Below, piece by piece: positions 1-7,439 of a stretch of DNA of 64,000 nucleotides (the first letter of the stretch is position 1; each line of letters starts with the position of its first letter). Source of the DNA: Mannheimia varigena. GTDB lineage: Bacteria; Pseudomonadota; Gammaproteobacteria; Enterobacterales; Pasteurellaceae. The stretch covers positions 434,001-498,000 of the forward strand of contig NZ_CP016226.1 of assembly GCF_013377235.1 (NCBI RefSeq), written 5' to 3'. A model generated the notes under the pieces. That model was not told where the DNA came from, searched no databases, and was given only the letters and a program-made list of their open reading frames with translations. Both the position numbers and the translations under genes were made by a program.

Positions 1-71
1 GAAAATCCAGATGGCGAAGTGCAATAGACTAAGCTATTTTCCAATAATGTGTTAGGAATACTAGGTGCTGC

Positions 72-129
72 ACTAGCGGTCGAATTTAAGCCAAAATTTG
101 CAAAAACGACAGAGAAAAGAACCGCTAGT
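72..129. terminator. inverted repeat abutting the tyrR stop codon
   Basis: Perfect 9-bp arms ACTAGCGGT (72-80) and ACCGCTAGT (121-129) flank a 40-base AT-rich loop. The arms differ by one base from the ACAAGCGGT uptake word. Their position directly after tyrR fits a weak transcription stop, but the loop is long and no clean T run follows. The first 27 bases of the window read in frame to a TAG and could be the last eight codons of a gene that starts outside; too little is present to identify it. Confidence 0.35.
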
Positions 130-1092
130 TTATTCATCTTTCGTATTTCCATTTTTGGTTAATCCATATTGGCGTAATTTATTTGCAACTGCTGTATGCG
201 AAAGCCCCAATCTTTGTGCTAATTTACGAGTGCTTGGGTATTCCGCGTAAAATTTTTGCAATAGCTGTGCCTCATATTGATTCATCATTTGTTCGAGGGT
301 GGATTCTTCAAATAATAAAGTATCAATTCCACTCGAAGCATCAGGTAAATTTAACTCTTTAACTGATAAGCGATAGCTTGGTGAGAGCGTACAGGCTCGA
401 TAAATAGCATTGTAAAGCTCACGTAAATTACCCGGCCAACGATAATTTTCTAAAGCTTGTAGAAAAGCATTATCGTACTCAAGCTTACTCACACCGAGTT
501 GTTCACTTACTTGAGCAATGAAATGATCAGCCAGTAAAGGAATATCCTCTTTACGTTCTCGTAAAGGCGGAAGATTTAGTGTTAGTACATTTAATCGATG
601 ATAAAGATCTTCTCTTACTTTTCCTTCAGCTACAAGCTGAGCTAAAGGCTTTTGTGATGTGCAAATTACCCTCACATCAACCTGAATTTCTTTGTCTTCC
701 CCAACCCGACGAAAAGATCCATCATTTAAAAAACGGAGCAATTTTGCTTGCATTTCAAGAGAAAGTTCAGAGATAGAGTCCAACAAAACCGTACCACCAT
801 TGGCGTATTCAAAAAAACCAACTGCCTCACTACTACTGCTACGATGCCCAAACATTTCTGTTTCAGCATCTTCTGCAGGCAATCCCGCACAATTTACCGC
901 AATAAATTTTTTTGCTCTACGATCACTAAAATTATGACAAGCCTTTGCAAATACATCCTTTCCCGTACCTGTTTCCCCTTGAATTAATAAAGGTGCATTC
1001 AGATTTGCGAATTTTTTTGCTTTAGTAATAACCTCTTTAATTTTTTCTGATTGACCAATCATTTTTTCAAAGTATTCCGAATAAGTTGCCAT
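130..1092 (-). CDS. tyrR: TyrR, transcriptional regulator of aromatic amino acid genes (short form)
   Basis: Sigma-54-activator-like AAA+ domain with Walker A GETGTGKD (residues 39-46), Walker B-like TVLLDS near 101-106 and the sensor sequence ending in ENYRWPGNLREL, followed by a C-terminal helix-turn-helix (RKLAQRLGLSHTAVANKLRQ). The GAFTGA loop that contacts sigma-54 is absent, as expected for TyrR, which works with sigma-70 polymerase. At 320 residues it lacks the N-terminal ACT and PAS domains of the enterobacterial protein; this short form is normal in Pasteurellaceae. I prefer the ATG at 1092; an in-frame GTG four codons upstream (1104) is also possible and has an AGGG before it. Transcribed divergently from gmhA. 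Confidence 0.88.
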   Translation of the reverse strand: MATYSEYFEKMIGQSEKIKEVITKAKKFANLNAPLLIQGETGTGKDVFAKACHNFSDRRAKKFIAVNCAGLPAEDAETEMFGHRSSSSEAVGFFEYANGGTVLLDSISELSLEMQAKLLRFLNDGSFRRVGEDKEIQVDVRVICTSQKPLAQLVAEGKVREDLYHRLNVLTLNLPPLRERKEDIPLLADHFIAQVSEQLGVSKLEYDNAFLQALENYRWPGNLRELYNAIYRACTLSPSYRLSVKELNLPDASSGIDTLLFEESTLEQMMNQYEAQLLQKFYAEYPSTRKLAQRLGLSHTAVANKLRQYGLTKNGNTKDE

Positions 1093-1209
1093 TGATTTTC
1101 TCACTATCCCTACAAAGATTAGATCAGATCATACCGCTATTTTATATTTTTGGAAACTTTTGTTTACATTATTATTTGATTTACAATACAGCATATATCT
1201 TCTAAACTT

Positions 1210-1235
1210 ACCGCACTTTTGGCTAAACAAGCGGT
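1210..1235. repeat. facing uptake-signal words of two dialects
   Basis: ACCGCACTT (1210-1218) is the reverse complement of the Haemophilus-type core AAGTGCGGT. ACAAGCGGT (1227-1235) is the type used in the rest of the window. Together they form an ACCGC/GCGGT dyad in the tyrR-gmhA divergent promoter region. Confidence 0.6.
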
Positions 1236-1274
1236 CATATTTTAAGAATTCTTTACCAATTAAAGGAGAACATT

Positions 1275-1859
1275 ATGTATTTAGAGCAGATTAAAGCTGA
1301 ACTGCAAGAAGCAGCAGATGTATTAGACAAATTTATTTCTGATGAAAACAATATCAAATTAATTCAAGAAGCCGCTTTCCTAATTGCTAATAGTTTTAAG
1401 CAAGGCGGAAAAGTGATTTCTTGTGGTAATGGCGGCTCTCATTGTGATGCAATGCATTTTGCTGAAGAATTAACAGGTCGTTATCGTGAAAATCGCCCAG
1501 GTTACCCTGCTATTGCAATTTCTGATGTAAGCCATCTAAGCTGCGTAAGTAACGATTTTGGCTATGATTTTGTATTCTCTCGCTACTTAGAAGCTGTTGG
1601 AAAAAAAGGTGATGTATTATTTGGCCTATCCACTTCTGGCAACTCAAAAAATGTATTAAATGCTATTAAAGTTGCTAAAGAGAAAGGAATGAAAGTCATT
1701 GCAATGACAGGTAAAGATGGTGGGCAAATGGCGGGCTTAGCCGATGTTGAGATTCGTGTGCCACATTTCCGTTATGCTGACCGCATTCAAGAAATCCATA
1801 TTAAAGTGATTCATATCTTAATGATGCTAATTGAGTTTGAAATGGCAAAATCTGAATAA
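1275..1859 (+). CDS. gmhA: GmhA, sedoheptulose-7-phosphate isomerase
   Basis: Cytoplasmic enzyme making D-glycero-D-manno-heptose 7-phosphate from sedoheptulose 7-phosphate, the first step of the ADP-heptose supply for the lipooligosaccharide inner core. The 194-residue SIS-domain protein has the usual length. Diagnostic stretches are SCGNGGSHCDAMHFAEELTGRY, the phosphosugar loop STSGNSKN and the C-terminal metal/active-site helix around EIHIKVIHIL. The start is set by a strong AAAGGAG six bases before the ATG. It is a single-gene unit closed by a clear terminator. Confidence 0.95.
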   Translation: MYLEQIKAELQEAADVLDKFISDENNIKLIQEAAFLIANSFKQGGKVISCGNGGSHCDAMHFAEELTGRYRENRPGYPAIAISDVSHLSCVSNDFGYDFVFSRYLEAVGKKGDVLFGLSTSGNSKNVLNAIKVAKEKGMKVIAMTGKDGGQMAGLADVEIRVPHFRYADRIQEIHIKVIHILMMLIEFEMAKSE

Positions 1860-1869
1860 AGATAAAAAC

Positions 1870-1897
1870 AAAAGGCGTTTTGATAAACGCCTTTTTA
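1870..1897. terminator. bidirectional terminator between gmhA and ycgN
   Basis: Stem AAAAGGCGTTT / AAACGCCTTTT with a TGAT loop, A-rich on one side and T-rich on the other. It can end both gmhA (plus) and the rdgB-ybjQ-ycgN operon (minus). Confidence 0.85.
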
Positions 1898-1898
1898 A

Positions 1899-2351
1899 CT
1901 AAGCTTCATCAATTACAAATTCAAACCAATCAATCACCTCTTTTTCGTGAATACCGTTCGCAATTAAAATACCTGCATTTTTTACCGAATGAGGATCTTT
2001 TGAGATCAACGGATGCCAGTCATATAAAGGCTTTCCTTCATATAGCAAGCGGTAAGCACAGGTTTTCGGTAGCCAGCCAAAATCAGGTAAATTCTTTTTG
2101 GTTAGTTTAGTGCAATCTTTCTCAATTTTGAAACGCTCAAGGTAATTAGTACAACGCCCTGTATTGACATCTAATAAATTACAAGCAACAGAAGTGTAGT
2201 AAAGCCGCTCTCGCTTACCTCGTCCTTGAATATATTTTCGGTAGCAACATTTGCCGCAACCGTCACATAATGCTTCCCATTCCGAATCATTCATTTCTAG
2301 CAGAGATTTCTTCTGCCAGAAATTTTCATTAATTTCTTGACTAGATTGCAT
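1899..2351 (-). CDS. ycgN: YcgN-type cysteine-cluster protein (UPF0260)
   Basis: 150 residues, the family length. The signature CDGCGKCC lies near residues 30-37, with more cysteines in VACNLLDVNTGRCTNYL and KDCTKL; the C-terminal half contains PDFGWLPKTCAYRLLYEG. The family is described as a zinc/iron-chelating CxxCxxCC protein of unknown role. It starts one base after the ybjQ stop, so it is last in an rdgB-ybjQ-ycgN operon and probably translationally coupled. Function not established. Confidence 0.85.
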   Translation of the reverse strand: MQSSQEINENFWQKKSLLEMNDSEWEALCDGCGKCCYRKYIQGRGKRERLYYTSVACNLLDVNTGRCTNYLERFKIEKDCTKLTKKNLPDFGWLPKTCAYRLLYEGKPLYDWHPLISKDPHSVKNAGILIANGIHEKEVIDWFEFVIDEA

Positions 2352-2352
2352 A

Positions 2353-2673
2353 TTAGCGAAGAATAACCGCCGTACCTGTTGCTACTACAATAAACATCCC
2401 TTTATCACCACCCATAGATTGATATTCCATTGAGACACCGACTACCGCATTTGCTCCTACTTTTTTTGCTTCTTTTTCTAACTCAGCTAATGCTTGTTTA
2501 CGTGAGTTATTCAATTTGCTTTCATAAGCACCTGCACGGCCACCAATTACATCTGTAATACCCGCTAAAAAATCACGGATAAAGTTTGCACCTGAGACTA
2601 CCTCACCAAATACTAAACCTTTATATTCAGCAATTTGTTTACCTTCAATGATTGGTGTTGTTGTTATGATCAT
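2353..2673 (-). CDS. ybjQ: YbjQ family protein (UPF0145, heavy-metal-binding-domain type)
   Basis: 106 residues starting MIITTTPIIEGKQI, with the family motifs YKGLVFGEVVSGANFIRD and ANAVVGVSMEYQ. Members are small pentamer-forming proteins without an assigned biochemical role. Its ATG overlaps the rdgB stop as TAATG, which indicates coupled translation. Confidence 0.87.
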   Translation of the reverse strand: MIITTTPIIEGKQIAEYKGLVFGEVVSGANFIRDFLAGITDVIGGRAGAYESKLNNSRKQALAELEKEAKKVGANAVVGVSMEYQSMGGDKGMFIVVATGTAVILR

Positions 2674-3269
2674 TATTTTTTCCCTCTTAGCTGTTGTATT
2701 AAGCTATCTAAAGCTATAGCACGGTGTGAAATTGCTTTTTTCTCTCGAGTTTCCATCTCTGCAAAAGTCACTAATTTTGGCGGATAGAAAAAGAGCGAAT
2801 CATAGCCGAAACCATTTTCGCCTTTTTCTTCTGTTAAAATTTCACCAAAACATTCTCCTAGTGCAATGTAAGGTGTTGGATCTGTTTCGTGTTTTAAGAA
2901 CACAATACAGCTAACAAATTTTGCTGAGCGATTCTCCTTATCTGCCATTTCTTTTATTAGTTTTTTACGATTATCCGCATCTATTGCTTGCTCACCGGCA
3001 TAACGGGAAGAATATAGCCCTGGAGCGCCATCTAAAGCCTCAACCGATAAGCCAGAATCATCTGCAATCGCAGGTAATCCTGTAATTTTAGAGGCAAAAC
3101 GAGCTTTAATTAACGCATTTTCAACAAAGGTTAAGCCTGTTTCTTCTGGTGACTTAATGCCAAATTCACTTTGTGCAATCACCTCAAAGCCAAACTCAGC
3201 TAACACGTCTGCCATTTCTTTTACTTTACCTGCATTACTAGTTGCAAGTACAACTTTTGTTTTTTCCAT
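2673..3269 (-). CDS. rdgB: RdgB/HAM1, XTP/dITP pyrophosphatase
   Basis: House-cleaning nucleotidase that hydrolyses ITP, dITP and XTP to monophosphates, keeping deaminated purines out of nucleic acids. At 198 residues it is full length. The N-terminal SNAGKVKEM gives the substrate-binding S/T-N-x-G-K signature. ADDSGLSVEALDGAPG holds the catalytic acidic residues, and ENGFGYDSLFF and the late SHRAIAL complete the fold. First gene of a three-gene operon with ybjQ and ycgN. Confidence 0.95.
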   Translation of the reverse strand: MEKTKVVLATSNAGKVKEMADVLAEFGFEVIAQSEFGIKSPEETGLTFVENALIKARFASKITGLPAIADDSGLSVEALDGAPGLYSSRYAGEQAIDADNRKKLIKEMADKENRSAKFVSCIVFLKHETDPTPYIALGECFGEILTEEKGENGFGYDSLFFYPPKLVTFAEMETREKKAISHRAIALDSLIQQLRGKK

Positions 3270-3311
3270 TTCCTCTCTCTTTGCAAAAAATTATTCAAAA
3301 TTAACCGCTTG

Positions 3312-3830
3312 TTACTCAATACCTTTTTGGTAAGACATCATCAGTAGCGTTCGCCATTTATCCTCACCCTGCTCATCTTTGCCCATATTAGCAATATGAG
3401 GGAAACGCCCCCAAAGTTCAAAACCGTGTTTTTTCATTAGATTTTGGCTAACAGTATTAAGTTCAAACACATATGCCATTAACGTATGGATATTATAATT
3501 TAGCATTTCGGCTTTCATAAACTCAATAATTTTTGACCCATAGCCTTTACCTTTTGCTTGAGCATCTAAGTAAATACTGATTTCGGAGGTATGTATAAAA
3601 GCAGACCTTTCATAAAACGGGGAAAAGCTAAACCAGCCTGCTACGCCTACTTCATCTTCAACAACCCAGATCGGATATTGTGCTGCTTGGAGGTGGAAAT
3701 CAAACCATTTACGGCGGTTTTCTGTAGTAGCAAATTCCAAGTCAGCCGTAATTTGATACGTTGGGATTGCTTGATTGTATATTGCTAATATAATTTCAAA
3801 ATCCGTTTCTATTGCTTTTCGGATCTGCAT
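3312..3830 (-). CDS. GNAT-family N-acetyltransferase, phosphinothricin/methionine-sulfone type
   Basis: 172-residue acetyl-CoA-dependent acetyltransferase of the Pat/YncA (MnaT) group. MQIRKAIETDFEIILAIYNQ is the usual start of this group. YLDAQAKGKGYGSKIIE contains the acetyl-CoA pyrophosphate loop, and NTVSQNLMKKHGFELWGRF the late strand-helix. The likely substrates are small amino compounds such as methionine sulfone or sulfoximine, inferred from the subfamily only. It lies alone between the rdgB operon and narQ. Confidence 0.8.
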   Translation of the reverse strand: MQIRKAIETDFEIILAIYNQAIPTYQITADLEFATTENRRKWFDFHLQAAQYPIWVVEDEVGVAGWFSFSPFYERSAFIHTSEISIYLDAQAKGKGYGSKIIEFMKAEMLNYNIHTLMAYVFELNTVSQNLMKKHGFELWGRFPHIANMGKDEQGEDKWRTLLMMSYQKGIE

Positions 3831-3851
3831 TTTTTATCCTTATTATTTTTA

Positions 3852-5543
3852 TCACCGTATATTGATCATATTCGGTAAGACAATTTTCACTTTCACACCT
3901 CCACTTTCAATATTCTCAATGGAGAAATCAGCTTTCAATTCAGCTGAACGCTCTTGCATAATAGTTAAACCATAATGCCCCTCAGGTTCGGTATGGGTAG
4001 ACAAGCCAATACCGTTATCTTGAATAATTAAACAATGTTCGCCTTCATCATTCGTTTCAGCAATTACATCTATTTCTGTTGCTTGTGAATGTTTAATGGC
4101 GTTCACTACTGCCTCTCTTACAATTTGTAAGATATGGACTTGTTGTTGAGCATTAAACATATGGGAAGGTAATTTACAACTTAATCGGAGCTGTGCTTCT
4201 GTTTTGGGTCTTAAACTTTCTAATGTTTTTTCTAATGCCTGCTGTAAATTTGCTTCTTGGATTGTGAGTCTAAATGTCGTTAATAACTCCCTAAGCTGGC
4301 TATAAGCATCATTCAATGCTTTTTCGAATACCGTTAGAATACTATTACGTTTTTCATCATTCTGTGCTAATTTCAGTAAACTAACTTGAATTTTAAAGAA
4401 AGTCAGTGACTGAGCCAATGAATCATGTAATTCTCGTGCAATAATCGCTCGCTCTTCCATTAATACCAATTGCTGCTGCTGTTTTTGTACTTGAACAACA
4501 TAAATGCTTCGCCCGATCATCTCTGACACATTCTGCAGTAACCTCTCATCAGGGCAAAGTAACGAAGGTTTCCAGCTTAATATACCCAATTTTTCATTTT
4601 CTATCGCAATTTCAGTAGAAATCCACTCGGCTTGCGAGGCATTACCTATAGAGACGTTCCAATGTTCTGCACCATAAATATGTAATTTAATACCTAACAA
4701 ATGTTCATTATCAAATACTGTTTTCAATACTTGATTAAGGACTTCTTTATTAATCGGTTTAGCAGTTAATAATTGAGAACATTGATACAACACAAGTAAA
4801 GAGCGATTAACTGCTAATAAGCGACGGGTTTTATCCTGAACCTTATCTTCCAATGAGGTATAAAGTTTTAATAATTCATTCGACATTTCAGTAAACGTCG
4901 AGGAAAGTAAACCTAATTCATTCGGCTCATTAACCGCTAATTTTATGTGATCGAAATCCTTATTTTGAATTTGCCAACTGGCTTTCACTAATTGTTCCAG
5001 TGGTCGAATAATTTTTTTCCGAGTGTACCACACTCCAATATAAGCCAAAGCAATAATCAGGAGCATTGAAACAGCAATTACTCCTGTAGCAATCTTTAAT
5101 TTTAGCTCTGCGAACTCTTGCAAACGAAAAACAAAGTTATCCACCTTTCGTACATAATCTTCAATGTGTGTTGCATAACTGGCTCTGTCACCTTGGTTAA
5201 CGTAAGACTGCATCGCATACCAATCTTTCAGTAATTGTTGGTAGCTATATATTACATTATCAGGTAGTAACCAACTTTGCTTAAGAGAACTCAGTTCTGT
5301 TGAGTGCAAAGTGCGATGATATTCCAACAAACGCTCGGCTAAATTCTCTTGCCTTAAATCCATTTCTGACAAAAGGCGATAGCTTTGCATACGCAATGAA
5401 CCTGATACATTAATTAAACTGGCATCAGATTTATTGCTCCACATTATGCCAAGTGAAATGCCACTAATGATAGCAGCAAAGGCTATCATAATTAAAAAAT
5501 AAAGCCCTATACGCCTTGCGATAGAATATTTAGGTTTGATCAT
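3852..5543 (-). CDS. narQ: NarQ, nitrate/nitrite sensor histidine kinase
   Basis: Inner-membrane sensor that phosphorylates NarP/NarL regulators. At 563 residues it has transmembrane helix 1 (about 12-34), a periplasmic four-helix sensor with the nitrate-binding P-box around GSLRMQSYR (48-56), helix 2 (about 154-173), a HAMP linker, a GAF-like region, and a HisKA_3 dimerisation box with phospho-acceptor His373 in IARELHDSLAQSL. The ATPase N-box VREAVVNAIKHS and G-box DNGIGL follow. It starts one base after ybhA stops, so the two are co-transcribed. The partner regulator is not in the window. Confidence 0.93.
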   Translation of the reverse strand: MIKPKYSIARRIGLYFLIMIAFAAIISGISLGIMWSNKSDASLINVSGSLRMQSYRLLSEMDLRQENLAERLLEYHRTLHSTELSSLKQSWLLPDNVIYSYQQLLKDWYAMQSYVNQGDRASYATHIEDYVRKVDNFVFRLQEFAELKLKIATGVIAVSMLLIIALAYIGVWYTRKKIIRPLEQLVKASWQIQNKDFDHIKLAVNEPNELGLLSSTFTEMSNELLKLYTSLEDKVQDKTRRLLAVNRSLLVLYQCSQLLTAKPINKEVLNQVLKTVFDNEHLLGIKLHIYGAEHWNVSIGNASQAEWISTEIAIENEKLGILSWKPSLLCPDERLLQNVSEMIGRSIYVVQVQKQQQQLVLMEERAIIARELHDSLAQSLTFFKIQVSLLKLAQNDEKRNSILTVFEKALNDAYSQLRELLTTFRLTIQEANLQQALEKTLESLRPKTEAQLRLSCKLPSHMFNAQQQVHILQIVREAVVNAIKHSQATEIDVIAETNDEGEHCLIIQDNGIGLSTHTEPEGHYGLTIMQERSAELKADFSIENIESGGVKVKIVLPNMINIR

Positions 5544-5544
5544 A

Positions 5545-6366
5545 TTAAAGATTAAATTGTACTTTTAATTCATTGGCAATACTGTCTTCATTATTTGAAC
5601 CAATTGTTTTCTTCGCATTTTGCTGTACTTCTTCTTCTTCCGAACCACCCATTGCAATACCTAGTCCAACTGCTGCTAGCATAGAGATATCATTAAAATT
5701 ATCACCAAATGCGATCACGTTTTCTAATTCAATCCCTTCTGTTTTTAATAATTCCGCGAGTCTTGCTCCTTTGCTATTACCAACGCTGGCAATATCAACA
5801 CGATCTACCCACGACCATTCAGGGCTTACTTGATCAAGCGGTAGTTTTTTCACAAAATTTTGCATTTTGCCTAAATCAGGATCGCTGATTAACACTTTCC
5901 AAACGGTCAAGCCTTTATCTATTTCTTGCTGAAATTTCTCAACTTGATAAACATTCGGACGAACTTCTTCAGGACAAGATGTGACCCATTTTTGAAATTT
6001 TTCAAAGTGAACATTTAGCGTTTCATAAGTCATTGCATCCTCAAAATAAACAGCTGTATGAATACCTTGAGCTTGTGCCTCATTGATTAATTTCGATGCA
6101 ACTTCCGGTGGTAACGGATTACCCATGATTGCTTTTTCATTTTTAAAATCATATACATAAGTACCATTACAGCACACAACAGGCGTGTCTAAATCTAGTT
6201 CTTTATAATAAGGGCGAACCGCTGTGTGATGCCTGCCGGTAACAAAATAAACCTTTATGCCCTTTTCTCTTATCTTCTTAATTGCCTGTTTACTAGATTC
6301 TAAAATCGTAGCATTTGATGAAAGTAATGTGCCATCTAAATCAAAAGCAACCGCTTGGTAAGCCAT
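5545..6366 (-). CDS. ybhA: YbhA, HAD-family sugar/pyridoxal phosphatase (Cof type)
   Basis: 273 residues with the HAD nucleophile motif FDLDGTLL (Asp9, Asp11), motif II VTGR, the Cof-subfamily cap (IHTAVYFEDAMTYE) and the terminal metal site GDNFNDISMLAAVG. The phrase VTGRHHTAVRPYYKELDLDTPVVCCNGTYVYD (quoted in part only: VTGRHHTAVRPYYKEL) closely follows E. coli YbhA, a pyridoxal-phosphate phosphatase that also acts on other phosphates. Operon partner of narQ, with coupled stop and start. Confidence 0.88.
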   Translation of the reverse strand: MAYQAVAFDLDGTLLSSNATILESSKQAIKKIREKGIKVYFVTGRHHTAVRPYYKELDLDTPVVCCNGTYVYDFKNEKAIMGNPLPPEVASKLINEAQAQGIHTAVYFEDAMTYETLNVHFEKFQKWVTSCPEEVRPNVYQVEKFQQEIDKGLTVWKVLISDPDLGKMQNFVKKLPLDQVSPEWSWVDRVDIASVGNSKGARLAELLKTEGIELENVIAFGDNFNDISMLAAVGLGIAMGGSEEEEVQQNAKKTIGSNNEDSIANELKVQFNL

Positions 6367-6394
6367 AATATTCTCCTAAGAAATAAAAGATAAA

Positions 6395-6430
6395 AGAAAA
6401 GGCAATTTTATCAAAATAAAATTGCCTTAT
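6395..6430. terminator. terminator after the OmpA-like lipoprotein gene
   Basis: Stem AAGGCAATTTTA (6399-6410) / TAAAATTGCCTT (6417-6428) with a six-base loop, followed on the minus strand by a TTTTC run. It separates the lipoprotein gene from ybhA-narQ. Confidence 0.85.
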
Positions 6431-6461
6431 TATTTTACTCTAAGTTAATTAAAACTAGAAA

Positions 6462-7310
6462 TTATTTAGTACCGTTGTACGCAGGGGTTTGGTAAAGCGG
6501 AGCCGGACCATTAGGACCTGCAACGTTACCGCCTTCATTTTGTTTCATCACGCCACCGTTTGCGGAGATTTCCACTCGGCGGTTAGGGCGTAAACAGTCT
6601 TTTAACGCTTGACCACTTTCACCATCACAGGCTTTTACTTGATTTGCTTTACCGTAACCAACCGCTTCGATTTGAGCGCTCACGCCTTGTTGAATTAAAC
6701 GTGCTTTAACTGTGTTAGAACGGCGTTGTGATAAGTCTAAGTTGTATTGCTCAGAACCTAAACGGTCTGTGTAACCTGCAACTTTAACTTGTTGAGCTTT
6801 AGATGTCTTTAATTGTTGAGCTACATTATCAACTACTTCTTTACCTTTAGTGGTTAAAGTATCTTTATCGAAGTCGAATAAGAAGTCACCCGTTAATGTA
6901 AATGATGAATTTCCGTTACAGCCATTTGGATACCAAAAGAAACTTTGAGCATTCATATTTTTGTCAAATAAGATTTTGAATTGACAGATTTTGTGAACAC
7001 CATTTTCACGATAGTTAAATGCATAGTCCCATTCACGAACTGCGTATAAACCTTCTTCAAAGTGAGGGCGACCAATTAGGTTATATAATTGATCTTTATT
7101 CATCCCTTTTTCAATTTGACGCACATTTTCCCAATTTGGCCATGAGCCAAACTGTGAACCATCGTGGTTAAATTCAGATTCAGCAATTTTGGGGAATACT
7201 GGATTTTCCGTTGTACCTTCATCGCTTACTTTGCTTAAGTTACCGCACGCGGCGACTGCTAATGCAACAGACGATAGTAATAAACCACGGAAAAGTGTTG
7301 TTTTTTCCAT
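6462..7310 (-). CDS. outer-membrane lipoprotein with BamE-like and OmpA-C domains
   Basis: The signal peptide ends in the lipobox AVAAC with lipidated Cys22. Residues about 55-135 resemble the SmpA/OmlA (BamE) fold: GMNKDQLYNLIGRPHF followed by WDYAFNYRE and a CQFKILFD strand. Residues about 145-255 are an OmpA C-terminal peptidoglycan-binding domain: FLFDFDKDTLTTKG, GYTDRLGSEQYNLDLSQRRSNTVKARL and PNRRVEI. The tail is Pro/Gly-rich. It probably anchors the outer membrane to peptidoglycan near the Bam machinery. The two-domain arrangement is clear; the exact role is inferred. Own terminator downstream and a single-gene unit. Confidence 0.85.
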   Translation of the reverse strand: MEKTTLFRGLLLSSVALAVAACGNLSKVSDEGTTENPVFPKIAESEFNHDGSQFGSWPNWENVRQIEKGMNKDQLYNLIGRPHFEEGLYAVREWDYAFNYRENGVHKICQFKILFDKNMNAQSFFWYPNGCNGNSSFTLTGDFLFDFDKDTLTTKGKEVVDNVAQQLKTSKAQQVKVAGYTDRLGSEQYNLDLSQRRSNTVKARLIQQGVSAQIEAVGYGKANQVKACDGESGQALKDCLRPNRRVEISANGGVMKQNEGGNVAGPNGPAPLYQTPAYNGTK

Positions 7311-7439
7311 TTGAAGTTCCTTATTTAATAACCTATTTAAAATACTTTACAACTCATGGGGTAAATATATAAGTTGCAATTCTGGGCGATTCTACAATAC
7401 AAATATAATTAATTCTATTAAATTTACGTAAAATGACAT

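Noticed and set aside
1150..1190. TyrR box in the tyrR-gmhA divergent region (TGTTTACA...TTTACA words)
   Set aside because: The required TGTAAA-N6-TTTACA spacing is not met on either strand.
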